A stretch of 64,000 nucleotides of DNA from Chrysemys picta bellii. Taxonomy: Eukaryota; Chordata; Testudines; Emydidae. Below the pieces are notes generated by a model, which was not told the origin of the DNA, searched no databases, and saw nothing but the letters and a program-made list of their open reading frames with translations. The DNA is taken from positions 18,562,572 to 18,626,571 of the forward strand of contig NC_088800.1 in assembly GCF_011386835.1 (NCBI RefSeq), read 5' to 3'. The translations under genes were made by a program, and so were the position numbers. This document shows, piece after piece, positions 47,401 to 56,700 of the stretch (positions are counted from its first letter, which is position 1; the number at the start of each line of letters is the position of its first letter).

Positions 47401-48540
47401 TGGTTGAATTAGGAGTTCTTTTGGGACAATAGCCGGAGATGCAATTTAGAAAACATAGCTTTACAACCGGAGCTAGTTACTTTGGTGCCATCAAGCCCTC
47501 CACTAAATTAGACAATCTTTGCTCAATGGGCTAAATTCCTCCATCTGCTAACAGGAGCAAGGAGTGTCAGTACCCCCAAAGGAGCAGGGAAGATGGTTCA
47601 GCAGCATCTACGTCCCCTGGAGCACCTTCCACAGGACTTGGGCTCTAGGGATAATAGGGCTGGATCTAGAGGGGGTGGAGTAGCACAACAGTTGTTCTTT
47701 AGATCATGTTCCATGCCAGAGCCTGCAGCTATCCAACTGCAGATCTGAGTAGGGGATAAAGCTGCTCTAAGCAAGATTAACTTCCAGTAGATTCTACTGT
47801 GCAGCTGGAAGGGGAGGTGGCTGGTACAGCATAACTCCTAGATGATGGGGGTGGCTTCTGAAGATGTACAGATGCCTATTGCACCTCAGGTCACCCGCTC
47901 ATTTGAGGCCAAACCCCTGCACATTTAGCAGGGATGGGGAAAAACATCAGAGGTCATAGCCCCCTACCTTGATTTTTCCCAGATGGGGAGAATCTGGGCC
48001 TGTGTAAAGATTGTGAGACTACAGCTGACAATTATATATGTCTGCAAGACTGGTCATGCTGTGGGTGAGGTGAGACAGTCTGTACATTGTGGGTGGAGCA
48101 GGGCTGTAATACACTGGGCAAGGAGGGACGGTCCATACATTGTGGGGTGGGGCAGAATGGTAGGGTGTTGCGGGGCTGTCTGTACACTATGGGCGAGGCA
48201 GGGCTGTACATACATGTGGGAAGCAGCTTCTCTCTACAAGGGGCAGGGTGCAGACAATTGTTCATTTCTTCCTATTTTCATTTGCAGGCACAAATATGAA
48301 TTTTTGCACAGTGGGACAACACCAGACATTAGGATTACAATTCCCCCCAAGAGGATTGGCATCCTGCTGGACTACGACAACTGGAAACTGTCTTTTTTTA
48401 ATCTGGATATTGCACAGCACCTTTATACATTCAACAGTCACTTCCAGCATTACGTGCACCCCTGTTTTGCTTTAGAAAAACCTGGGTTCCTAAGGATACG
48501 TAATGGCATTGCAATGCCCAGATCTATTACTCTTTTATGA
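25630..48540 (+). CDS. FSD2: FSD2, fibronectin type III and SPRY domain containing 2
   Basis: Twelve coding exons join in frame to 797 residues (human about 749). In order: an acidic Glu/Asp-rich N-terminus; a B-box-like zinc site C226-x2-C229, H243-x2-H246; a coiled coil at about 260-375; FN3-1 at 418-514; FN3-2 at 515-610; PRY/SPRY at about 611-797 with [20 protein letters not shown] and [12 protein letters not shown]. Each FN3 domain is built from two exons and bounded by phase-1 introns. The family is TRIM/MID-like but lacks a RING. FSD2 is known as a striated-muscle protein associated with the sarcoplasmic reticulum, probably as a scaffold. Every splice site used is GT-AG. The gene faces away from WHAMM. 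Confidence 0.97.
26496..26591 (+). CDS. FSD2: FSD2 exon 2
   Basis: Acceptor TTTGATAG, 32 codons [18 protein letters not shown] to FITVE. Donor GTAAGC. Phase 0 at both ends. First coiled-coil segment. Confidence 0.95.
27442..27675 (+). CDS. FSD2: FSD2 exon 3
   Basis: Acceptor CCTTCCAG, 78 codons [16 protein letters not shown] to DKEKADFIK. Donor GTAAAG. Phase 0 at both ends. Main coiled coil. Confidence 0.96.
29178..29618. mobile_element. hAT MITE (CAGGGCCGGCTC family), copy C
   Basis: Ends CAGGGCCGGCTCTGG and GGAGCCGGCCCTG, with perfect 8-bp duplication ATTCTCGG at 29170-29177 and 29619-29626. Lies in FSD2 intron 3, ending about 175 bp before the 23-nt microexon. Confidence 0.93.
29794..29816 (+). 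CDS. FSD2: FSD2 exon 4, 23-nt microexon
   Basis: Acceptor CTTTTTTATAG, then 23 nt coding AAIPVVD plus two bases of Arg, donor GTAATA. It is needed to restore frame between exon 3 (phase 0) and exon 5 (phase 2), and gives the family-typical [12 protein letters not shown] junction. Confidence 0.9.
30965..31086 (+). CDS. FSD2: FSD2 exon 5
   Basis: Acceptor CACTTACAG, phase 2 in. Encodes [14 protein letters not shown] to [16 protein letters not shown]. Donor GTACTC, phase 1 out. This is the COS-box-like link before FN3. Confidence 0.95.
31167..32110. mobile_element. TIR element with ACTCCTGGGGGAATTC ends
   Basis: Left end ACTCCTGGGGGAATTCTGCA and right end TGCAGAATTCCCCCAGGAGT are inverted. Flanking octamers TATTATTT (31159-31166) and AATTATTT (32111-32118) match at 7 of 8 positions, which fits hAT. 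A third copy of the terminus (GAATTCCCCCAGGAGTA) lies inside at about 31563-31579. FSD2 intron 5. Confidence 0.75.
33091..33180. repeat. Short palindromic repeat
   Basis: Self-complementary: starts GCCTGGTTCTC and ends GAATCAGGCC, with ACTAGTTTTACAC / ACACCAGTGTTAGT inner parts. FSD2 intron 5. Confidence 0.5.
33562..33717 (+). CDS. FSD2: FSD2 exon 6 (FN3-1, first half)
   Basis: Acceptor CTTCATTTCAG. Encodes [17 protein letters not shown] to [15 protein letters not shown] with the FN3 core Trp (VRVCWG). Donor GTAAGA. Phase 1 at both ends. Confidence 0.96.
34543..34677 (+). CDS. FSD2: FSD2 exon 7 (FN3-1, second half)
   Basis: Acceptor TTTTCATTTCAG. Encodes [16 protein letters not shown] to [13 protein letters not shown] with the typical [12 protein letters not shown] strand. 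Donor GTAAAT. Phase 1 at both ends. Confidence 0.96.
34959..35086. mobile_element. TAGGGTGACC-type MITE, copy 1
   Basis: Ends TAGGGTAACC and GGTCACCCTA. Flanks TGGCTAAG (34951-34958) and TGCCTAAG (35087-35094) match at 7 of 8. FSD2 intron 7. About 128 bp with no coding content. Confidence 0.88.
36009..36162 (+). CDS. FSD2: FSD2 exon 8 (FN3-2, first half)
   Basis: Acceptor CTACATTTTAG, phase 1 in. Encodes [17 protein letters not shown] to [10 protein letters not shown] with core LVCWES. Donor GTGAGT, phase 2 out. Confidence 0.96.
36702..36835 (+). CDS. FSD2: FSD2 exon 9 (FN3-2, second half)
   Basis: Acceptor TTTTCTACAG, phase 2 in. Encodes [17 protein letters not shown] to [10 protein letters not shown]. 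Donor GTGCTG, phase 1 out. Confidence 0.96.
36868..36935. repeat. Palindromic GATCCAAAGCCCA-type repeat
   Basis: GCCTGATCCAAAGCCCACTG pairs imperfectly with the segment ending ATCAGGC, around a core of complementary ATCAATGG and TGATTTCA segments. About 30 bp after FSD2 exon 9. Confidence 0.55.
39234..39366 (+). CDS. FSD2: FSD2 exon 10 (start of PRY/SPRY)
   Basis: Acceptor TGCTCTCTTGTAG, phase 1 in. Encodes [18 protein letters not shown] to LSFRDNGFT. Donor GTACAC, phase 2 out. A second in-frame acceptor (TTTCTAG, exon starting 39192) would add 14 residues. The downstream site has the better pyrimidine tract. Confidence 0.9.
41206..41690. mobile_element. Large palindromic repeat (GGGCCAGATTTACAAAG / AGGCACCTA type)
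   Basis: Repeated alternation of AGGTGCCTAA and TTAGGCACCT, GGCCAGATTTAC and its complements, around ACTCCCACTGATTTCAA-type cores. Reads as one or two foldback MITEs. Diverged relatives are seen near 39.6, 57.4 and 59.8 kb. Confidence 0.6.
41826..41949. mobile_element. TAGGGTGACC-type MITE, copy 2
   Basis: 124 bp, ends TAGGGTGACCAGA and TCTGGTCACCCTA, perfect 8-bp duplication CCGGAGTG at 41818-41825 and 41950-41957. FSD2 intron 10. Confidence 0.94.
41990..42048. repeat. Short interspersed repeat fragment (reverse of the 15.54-kb type)
   Basis: The minus-strand reading ACTGGGCCAGACTAGTGGTC resembles the fragment at 15541-15591, directly beside a CR1 3' end. Confidence 0.45.
42050..42440 (-). 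mobile_element. CR1 LINE, 5'-truncated 3' end
   Basis: Minus strand: the last about 100 codons of CR1 ORF2 (42440-42132; motifs [33 protein letters not shown]), then the 3' UTR and a TAGATTCT-type tail ending near 42050. Only a dead fragment; no reverse-transcriptase core is present. Confidence 0.93.
44131..44200. repeat. Palindromic CAATGGGAGTTTTGC-type repeat
   Basis: GCCTGATCCTGCACC ... AGTCAATGGGAGTTTTGC followed by ATTGACTTCAATG ... AGATC: a short foldback of the same type as the one at 36.87 kb. Confidence 0.55.
44582..44662. repeat. Palindromic repeat around ATTGACTTCAGG
   Basis: CCTCAGCCGGTGTAAACTGA pairs imperfectly with TCAGTTTATGCTCACTGAGG. Sits about 130 bp before FSD2 exon 11. 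Confidence 0.55.
44791..44967 (+). CDS. FSD2: FSD2 exon 11 (SPRY)
   Basis: Acceptor TTTTCCTTCCCCAG, phase 2 in. Encodes [20 protein letters not shown] to CMRHIVTPA. Donor GTAAAC, phase 2 out. Contains the HYWEVEV signature strand. Confidence 0.97.
44968..48287. other. FSD2 intron 11, no gene recognised
   Basis: About 3.3 kb. A 16-bp tandem repeat (GTTAGTGACTCTGGGG) lies near 46.83 kb. Otherwise I see nothing I can name. Confidence 0.6.
48288..48540 (+). CDS. FSD2: FSD2 exon 12, terminal coding exon
   Basis: Acceptor TTCATTTGCAG, phase 2 in. Encodes [17 protein letters not shown] to [12 protein letters not shown] and stop TGA at 48538-48540. Carries the SPRY strand [16 protein letters not shown]. 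Confidence 0.97.
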
Positions 48541-48660
48541 TCTATGGCTTGAGTGGCAGCTGCTGAGAATGGCACATCTGTGTGTAACAAATTGACAAAA
48601 GCCCTATATCATAATCACTTTCTCCCTTTTAAGTACACACCATTTATGCTTCAGCAAATA

Positions 48661-48666
48661 ATTAAA
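48661..48666 (+). terminator. Possible FSD2 poly(A) signal ATTAAA
   Basis: First canonical-variant poly(A) hexamer after the stop, 120 nt downstream. Later AATAAA hexamers (for example 50824-50829) are alternatives, so the 3' end is uncertain. Confidence 0.35.
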
Positions 48667-49304
48667 GGCCCACTACTGCATGCAGAACGCCTATGGAAGG
48701 CACCATCAGCTGAAGGCTTGCAGGATCAAGCCCGCAGACTGCTATATTTGTCCTATGTCATTCAGAGGCTTCATAAGCTCAGAAAGTTTCTCACCTTGCT
48801 GGAGGTGGACAGGCTCATGCTACCACACTAAAAAAAGCAGTATGGACACTGTGGATTGGGCTAGAGTCCACCCTCTCAGGTCTAGGTAGCAGGAATATTT
48901 CTACCTGAGCTGGGAGCTCAATGGCACCTGTAGTGTAGACATTCACAAGCTTATAAGGGTATGTTCACAGAACGAAAGGAAATAACTCCAGGGATTGAGA
49001 TCCTGGGAAATGAAAGTCTCTTCCTTTTAGGGCATTGGTTTGAATCCAGCCCAAGCTAATAGGGACAAGCAGTTTGGTCAATGGGAAATTAGTCAGTAGG
49101 GTCAGCTCTGTTCTTAGTGGAGAGGAATTCAGATCACAAGAGCCATCACACTTAGCTCCATTGTCAGCAATCTCCAGAGAGGGCCAGGTCCAAACATGTA
49201 TGGAGATTTACCTTCCTTGTCCTTTCCAGAGGTGATCGCATCAGCTGAGGTTTGACACACAGAGGGGACATTTGAGTTGGGAGGTGTGATTCCCTACCCA
49301 TGCT

Positions 49305-50170
49305 TCAGAGTAGCAGCCGTGTTAGTCTGTATCCGCAAAAAGAACAGGAGTACTTGTGGCACCGCCTGGTCTACACTGGGGGAGGGGGGAAAATCAAGCT
49401 AAGATACGCAACTTCAGCTACGAGAATAGCGTAGCTGAAGTTGACGTATCTTAGATGGAATTAAAATTACTTACTTCGTGTCCTTTCGGCGCTGGATCGA
49501 CGGCCGCGGCTCCCCCATCGACTTTGCTTCCGCCTCTCGCACTGCTGGAGTTCAGCAGTCGATGGGAGAGCGATTGGGGATCGATTTATCGCGTCTACAC
49601 TACACGCGATAAATCGATCCCCAATAGATCGATCGCTACGGTGGGTAGCGTAGACGTAGCCTTAGAGACTAACAAATGTATTTGAGCATAAGCATTCGTG
49701 GGCGACAGCTCACTTCATCGGATGCACAGAATGGAACACATAGTAAGGAGATTATACACACACACACACACACACACAACATGAAAAGGTGGGAGTTGCT
49801 CTACCAACTCTAAAAGGCTAATTAATTAAAATGAGCAATTATCAACAGGAAAAAAAACTTTTGTAGTGAGAATGACAAGAAGGTGTGAGGATACTTAACA
49901 TGGAGAAATAGATTCAATGTGTGTAATGGCTCAGCCATTCCTAGTCTCTATTCAAGCCTAAATTGATGGTATCTAGTTTGCATATTAATTCAAGTTCAGC
50001 AGTTTCTCGTTGGAGTCTGTTTTTGAAGCTTTTCTGTTGCAAGATTGCCACCTTTAAGTCTGTTACTGCATGACCAGAGAGGTTCCATTCTATGCATCCG
50101 ATGAAGTGGGCTGTAGCCCACGAAAGCTTATGCTCAAATAAATTTGTTAGTCTCTAAGGTCCTAAGTACT
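49305..50170. mobile_element. Inverted-arm retroelement (Penelope-like candidate), copy 2, with nested MITE
   Basis: Left arm TTCAGAGTAGCAGCCGTG...TTGAGCATAAGC...GGATGCAC; right arm on the opposite strand at 50082-50170. Identical 12-bp flanks CCTACCCATGCT (49293-49304, 50171-50182) show one insertion event. The middle contains a (CA)n run (49756-49778) and a unique body. A palindromic MITE interrupts it at 49364. Hammerhead-like core at 50098-50135. Confidence 0.72.
49364..49661. mobile_element. Hairpin-rich MITE nested in the inverted-arm element
   Basis: Splits the host repeat between ...GTGGCACC and TTAGAGACTAAC. Outer ends GCCTGGTCTACACT and its approximate complement near TAGACGTAGCC. 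Contains two nearly perfect hairpins (CAACTTCAGCTACG and GGGGATCGATTTATCGCG with their complements). Related to the copy at 54.42 kb. Confidence 0.8.
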
Positions 50171-51484
50171 CCTACCCATGCTAACTCACTAAAATGTAGG
50201 CATGTAGCCGGGGTAGCACAGGCGGTGACTCAGGCTTGGCACCCAAGTACATACCCACCCAGATGGCCTGGGTATGTCGTGAGGTGGCTAGCCTGAGGCA
50301 CCATCCATGCTACCCCCGCTACATCTATGCATGCTGGGAATCATACCTCCCAGCTCAAATGTAGAGGTACCCAGAGTGAGGATGGCAGTCTGCATTGCTT
50401 TTATGCACAAGGAACTCCAGTATCTTTTGACGATTATTTCTTACACAAAAGCAAGTGATTTCTATTCTTGTTTATGTTCGACAAAGAGCTAGGAAAGAGC
50501 TGTACAAAGATGACCAGAAAAGCAAAGGGCTTAATCACCACACAGTTGTCAGATGAAGCCAAACATGCTCATAATTTACACAAATACCATAAAGCTAATC
50601 TTAAAGTATTTTGCAGCTGCATGAAGTCTATGAAACAAGATAATCAGATACGCCTCACTCTCACATGAATCATCAGCTTTTGCCATTAAGTGAGGCCTTG
50701 GAAATAATCAACCATGCATTATACGCTCAGTCATTAAAGACATTTTATAAAATGCCCATGCTTTGCATTCAGTTTTTCAGCAAAACTGCAGACTAGGCTC
50801 TTCATGGCACTATGCTGCCTGCAAATAAAAGCCGCAGGCATCATTTTTAGCATGCACTACTTAGCCACACTCACGCCCTTAAATGCCAACTGTACTGCCA
50901 CTCTCAAATCTATTCACACACACCTTACGACTGCAGCAAGGGGGAATAGAATCGAGGAGCTTGTCTTTGATGCTGTGCCCTTGGCATGAGGGCTCACCAA
51001 CCCAGGTTTGAAGTACTCTGACCCAACATTTGATTTCAGTTGCAATTTATTTGTTTGGACTTCACTTAGGAATAACTTTAAGGTACTGGAAGGCTTGCCA
51101 TATTCCAGCTGTCAAGCCTGGAGAGATTCCGGCTTTAGGTAGCTTCACAAGTGCATCAAAACTATTTACATGAAATCAAGAATAATTAGCTGAATGCAGT
51201 AATGCAGATTTATTTAGTATTCATATTACAAAATAATTGGTACGGCTTTACATACTAGAGGATGCTCCAAGAACGAACCAAGTCTGCAAAATGCACATTC
51301 CATAGGAATAAACACAGGCCTTGAAAAACCAGTTACCAGCATTACAGGAGTAAGAAACAATTGAGGTGGGTGCAGACAATTTAAGATGAAGGCAATGACT
51401 GCTGCTAGCTCCTCTCTGAAGATGTCTGGCAATACTAATCTATCGAGGTACGGCATCACTTTTTAGAGTTTATCCTAGCAACAA

Positions 51485-51915
51485 TCCACAGATTCTAAGG
51501 TCAGAAGGGACCACTGTAATCATCTAATCTGACTTCCTGTCTAACACAGGCCGGAGAGTTTCACCCAGTAATTCTGGCACTGACCCAAATAACTTGCAGT
51601 TGGCCAAGAGCACGTATTTTAAAAAGATGTCAAGGTCCAGATTCTTAGCTGGTGCAAACTGTCTTAGCTTCATTGACGTCAGAGCTATGACAATTTACAC
51701 CAGCTAAGAATCTGTCCCTTAAATCTTGATTTAAAGACTTCAAGTGATGGGGTCTCCATCACATCCCTTGGTAAGTTGTTCCAATAGCTAATTACCCTTA
51801 CTTAAAAATATGTGCATCATTTCCAGTTTGAATTTGACCAGCTTCAACTTCCAGCCATTGGACCTTGTTATGCTCCTATCTGCCAAATTAAAGAGTCCTC
51901 TACAATCAGACATCT
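51485..51915 (-). mobile_element. Old CR1 LINE 3' fragment, interrupted by a palindromic repeat
   Basis: Minus strand carries diverged CR1 text (AGATGATTACAGTGGTCCC near the 3' end). A self-complementary insert TCCAGATTCTTAGCTGGTG ... CACCAGCTAAGAATCTG occupies about 51636-51718. Confidence 0.7.
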
Positions 51916-54281
51916 TCTCCCATGTTGAAGGAAAAACTAATCAAAATCTGGAAGGAGAAAAACAAAACAAAAAGACAACATAAGAGAAGTATTAAGATGA
52001 CTGAGTAACCTTCTGAGGAGGCAACGTTAACCATATCACTTAAGGTCGAAGGGGAAGAAGCTTTCCCAAAATAGGCCTATTAAATGACTGCTGGCTTCCA
52101 TCCAGACACAGGTGTTCTCCTTGACCTAGGCTCGAATGATGCCACTCACCACTAACAGCGTTACATCCTAAAGAGTCTTTCATCCATATCTATATTCTTG
52201 CACCATCTGCGTATTCTTTAGTCCAGAACATATTCCAGCTGGTAAGCAGTCATCAGAGTCCATAGCACTTCCCCACCTCCCTGGGATGCAGTGAGGATAC
52301 ATCGTTGTGAGGGGCTCAGATGGCTCTGACAATGGGGGCTTGTGGAAGTACCGTACCTAGGTCATTGTGTTGCTTGCTTTATGACTCTGCTGGACGGAGC
52401 AAGCCGGGTGGTTTACTACTGAATTGGGTGCGGAGCACAATAGGATTCTGTGTTCACTATAGGGGATGGCACATGACTGGCAAAGACAGCCACAGAAACA
52501 TCTGAAAAAGAACAAATACACAACAATTAGCTACCAGGTTACAAACGACAGAAGAAATGAGCTTGCCGAGTTTTGCTTAATAAAAACGTCACTGGCTGGC
52601 TGTAGCCCAAGCATCTTTCTAGGGAATCCAAAGCTTGTTGCTTGCTTAAATATTTATAAAGCAGAAGAAGAGGCACAAGCAACCTGAGTTTTTTAAAACC
52701 AGCTGTCACTATGAGTAATCTTTAAACACAACCCTCAGTATTTAAGACACCATTTCCATTACAAGATCTATTGAGCCGTAGGAAGTTACATCAGCCCAGA
52801 GTTTTTGCACATGTGCTCACTGTAGAAGAGAAAGTTCAGTGCATCTTTACACAAGATAACGAGGGCCCACCCCCCTACAGACTGAAACCTGCATTTGAAA
52901 ATAATGGATGAGGTTCCTACTGGAGCTAGAATGGGTTTTTACTTGTTGGTCTGCTGTGGGGCTGCCATGGTTAACAACACTGACATATGGGTTTATTTGA
53001 TAGAAGAATGGTATTGTTAGAACATTTGCTTAATTATTGATTTAAGTGCCTGAGCCATTCCTTTGGGCAGGAAGATTATTTGAATGAAACAAAACCAATT
53101 CTCCCCTCTGGACTGGCTAATGAAAATTTGGCTCACTGTCAGAGTAGCCCATGTAAAAGGACAGCAGCAAATTTAAAACAAGCCACGCTTCTCTCTGAAA
53201 ATGGCTTGCTCACTTCTGTTACACCACCACCCAAGACTAATATCTCCTGAGCTCCGTCGGTATTTTCTTTATGTCCTCAGTTTACTCTGTGCATTTGACA
53301 GCACAAAACCAAATTCCTCCTCACACAAGCGCAGCACTGTGCCCTTCCTGTTTAGGGGATGATGCAGGCCCCCTGCACAGGCTAGGCTCAACTTACATTC
53401 CCAGTAATATAGCAGGAAGGAATTGCCAGAGCGTACGACCACCCCAGCTCTTCTCACCTCTGGCTTGCCCCAGATCCACCCCAGAATGTCCCTGGACTGG
53501 GAACTTCTTCCAGGAAAGCCCAGAGGCTCCTGTGCTGGTGCTGTTTACCAGGGGCAAGAGGTACAGCCCCTTTGGGCAAACACAGCTGCTGCAAAAGACT
53601 GTAAGACAACACTGACGGTGACCCTTTGTGGCTATGTCACTGTATACTCAGCTTCCCCTTTTGGTTCATGAGGGGGTCTCTGCAGAGCAAGAGGGGAGGA
53701 AAAAACCCATTTTGATAAGCAGGAAAATGATGGTAAGGCCACAAACCCTGGCAGGAGGCTGAGAAGCAGGGATAATACCCAAGCCAGTCCTTTATTCTTT
53801 AATTGACTAGATTACAAGCTTCTTGTAATTGCTAAAGAGCACGCTGGATTCATTCTCTCTTTAAATGCTATAAATGCTCTGTTGAGCACATGACTCTTTC
53901 TGTGCTGGTATCTGGGCAAAATCTGTGTTAGGATTTTAAGAGAATCAAAATAATTTTTACTTTTTAGATTTTTCTTCACTGTTCTTCACAGGGATAGTTT
54001 ACTCTATTACTCTAGAATGACAAGGATGTGAACAACAATATGGGATCAGGTTACTGAGAACGCATATGGATAACCAACAGATGGAGGGGGAATCTCTTTT
54101 CTAAAATCTATCCCCTGAAGTGGCTCAATTTTTTTTTTCTAATAGCGCCTCCTCATCATTGTAATGTGAATACTTCACGCATATTAACGAATTTACCCTC
54201 AAACTACCGTCCATGGTAAGGAAAGACCAACCCCATTTTGCAGATGGGAAAACCGAGACACACAGAGGTCCTAGGCACTAC

Positions 54282-54308
54282 AATAATACAAATAATAATA
54301 ATAATAAG
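54282..54308. repeat. (AAT)n microsatellite
   Basis: Short run of AAT units, in sequence otherwise without recognised features. Confidence 0.8.
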
Positions 54309-54423
54309 TTCCAGCATCATACAGGGAGTCTATGGCAGAGCAGGGGATTGAATCCAGATCTCATGAATCTCAGAACAGTGCCTTAACTGCAAGAGTCTCC
54401 TTCCTCCCCGATCAAACACACTG

Positions 54424-54712
54424 AGGCCTTGGCTACACTTACCCGGTAGTTCGGCGGCGAGCGATCGAACTTCTGGGTTCGACTTATCGCGTCTAGTCTG
54501 GACGCGATAAGTCGAACCCGAAAGTGCTCGCCGTCGACTGCGGTACTCCAGCTCGGCGAGAGGAGTACCACGGAGTCGACGGGGGAGCCTGCCTGCCGAG
54601 TGTGGACCAAGGTAAGTTCGAACTAAGGTACTTCGAACTTCAGCTACGTTATTCACGTAGCTGAAGTTCCGTACCTTAGTTCGAATTAGGGGGTTAGTGT
54701 AGACCTGGCCTA
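54424..54712. mobile_element. Hairpin-rich MITE, same family as the one at 49.36 kb
   Basis: Ends AGGCCTTGGCTACACT and AGTGTAGACCTGGCCT. Two long inner hairpins (GTTCGACTTATCGCGTC and AACTTCAGCTACG with complements). No clear target duplication. Confidence 0.8.
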
Positions 54713-55289
54713 AGGCACTAGGTATTTTTGCCACCAATGGTACCAAATATCTATAGTAACTGTTGTCCACTGATAATTCAAAGCACCAGTACACAGTGTC
54801 ACCACTTGAGGGCATCAAATGATGCTGTTTTAAAAGACTGCATTTTGTGGACACGCAGCATGAATCTACCAGCTGCAGAGCTGACAAGTCCAAGAGACAG
54901 TCACTAAGCAAGGGCCACTAAGGAAACACAATTACAGCTTGCATCTGGTTAACATAATCTTTTTTTCCATCCCATTTCTATCACCATGCAGTCAGAAGAG
55001 GAGCCTGGAATGAAGAGCTCTAGGATACTACAAGCAAACAAATCCAGGTTACACAAGATACAAAAGGCCAATAGTGTGAATTTAACAACATGCGATGTGA
55101 CAGGCTTAAAACACAATGCCACCAGTGAGAAGGGTTGAAAGATAAATGGAATTTTAAAATTCCTTCCGTTTTAACAAGATAATTACTTCTCACAGACTCA
55201 CACAAGGGCATTTTCTTTACAATACTTGATTTTTAACTTGGCAGCATCCCTTTAACTGCCATAAGAATTTCCAAAACAAAGTGAACAGT

Positions 55290-55418
55290 GACTGTTGGTA
55301 GCTTAAGTAGGTCCTGACTCCATCTCCGAGACAGGCCCTGTTCTTCTACCGTTTAATTTAGGAGGATAGTATCAGTAGAGGCAATTTGACTTCACTGGCT
55401 CTACTTTCTTAGTCCTCC
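55290..55418 (-). ncRNA. SCARNA15: SCARNA15 (ACA45), H/ACA box small Cajal-body RNA
   Basis: Read on the minus strand, two hairpins are separated by a hinge and followed by a tail. The 5' hairpin pairs GGAGGA with TCCTCC and AGTAGAG with CTCTACT. The hinge at about 55354-55360 reads AAATTA, matching the H box ANANNA. The 3' hairpin pairs GGTAG with CTACC and contains GAACAGGGCC and GGACCTACTTA, close to human ACA45. ACA lies at 55295-55293, three bases from the expected end. Length is about 129 nt against 127 in human. Position and strand relative to FSD2 agree with the human locus. H/ACA RNAs guide pseudouridylation, with this one modifying spliceosomal RNA in Cajal bodies. I see no exact UGAG CAB box in the loops. 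Confidence 0.88.
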
Positions 55419-55812
55419 AGGTGAACATCAGTAAGAAACTCCTCATAGCAGATCCAGGAATTGAATCCAGCTCTCCTGCATCAGAGTCCAGTGCCGTAAC
55501 TCACTTGGCTTCCTCACTCCCCTTGGGAGCAGTTGCTTAACCCTCCTTTTTTCTATTAAAGGATTAATAGGTTTGAAGCCCATAGGCATTTTTATACTCA
55601 CCCTATTTTAGGCACTTGATCAATAATGTTTAGCACTGATAACCATATTACAGTATTATGCTTTGGATATACATATTAAAACAGATATAAAATGTGCAGA
55701 AGGCACCACAGTAATGGAACAAACTCTTATTTAATATTCAGATTTAACCCATAGTCTGCATCCCACTGAGAGCTGACCACATAATTTTCACTGGTTTCAA
55801 GGTCATTGGAGA

Positions 55813-56082
55813 GGCCCTGTCTACACAGAAGTTTCTGCCCTCTTACAGCTGCATTAACACTAGCGTAGCTCCAATGGTGCTAGAAAGAGTGTACATAGGG
55901 CTCAGGTGTTTTCTCCACTGCATCACCAACACATGCTGTAGGAGTTACAGCCATGGTTATGGTGGTGAAAACACCACTGGCCAGTTTATACTAGTGCACT
56001 GCATTGCTACCACGAGTGGAGCTGGAATGGAGCTAGTCCTATAGCATGAGAGTTTCACAAAAACCTGTGTAGACACAAGGCT
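55813..56082. mobile_element. GGCCCTGTCTACAC-type MITE
   Basis: Ends GGCCCTGTCTACAC and GTGTAGACACAAGGCT, approximate inverted termini. Target duplication unclear. Lies about 400 bp upstream of SCARNA15 on its transcribed strand. Confidence 0.6.
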
Positions 56083-56635
56083 TAGTCTTAGTGTGAACTG
56101 TAAAATCTGAGACGGTGCAGTGACGGCTGCATGGACACCAAGCCAGTCTGAGCTTCCCCTTGACACAGCTTTGGTCTTTATGAGTGCTTCTCAGGACCAA
56201 TGCACCCCCAACAGCAAGAACCCAGTAGACAACATGAAGAATGATTGGCTCCTGCAGTGCTTACCTTTCCAATTTGAGAAAACACTGAGGTTAGAGAAGC
56301 TTCTATGCTAGCTGGCAAGGGGCCCAGTGAAGCCACTGCTGGAAGCAATGCAGGGGCACTGAAGTGACAGAAGGGATTTCTCCAGTGTGTCTACAAGTCA
56401 TGCTGGCAGATCCCATCAATTGATGCACCTAGAATGAATGTATACAATGAAGACAGACAGTTACAAATAAGAAGGTATTCTGAGTCTTATACAGCAAACT
56501 TAATCACACACAGCCCCTTTACCACACAAGAGGGTGCTAGAGACTGAGCAGCAGTCACCATCTGCCTCGAGGGCTAGCTAAATGCAGTTTTATTGCTGTT
56601 AAAAGGTCAAACCTTTAAGCACAATTAATTTTACT

Positions 56636-56700
56636 TACAAAGCATGGTTCTTTTTCAAACTCTTCTTCTATGGTGGTAGATCGCAAGGTGCAGAATTGCT
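56636..56700 (-). other. Candidate non-coding exon end of the SCARNA15 host
   Basis: On the minus strand a strong donor, CTTTGTAAGTAAAA, lies near 56640, between the CpG island and SCARNA15. The acceptor side is not convincing, so exon limits are uncertain. Confidence 0.3.

Larger units (their letters stand above)
48685..55289. other. FSD2-SCARNA15 spacer
   Basis: Contains the inverted-arm element at 49.3 kb, an old CR1 at 51.5 kb, the MITE at 54.4 kb and AT-rich non-coding sequence. No protein-coding exon recognised. It could be part of the non-coding host transcript of SCARNA15. Confidence 0.6.

Noticed and set aside
54330..54911. 193-codon minus-strand open frame
   Set aside because: It runs through the hairpin-rich MITE at 54424-54712 and has no protein-family likeness outside it.
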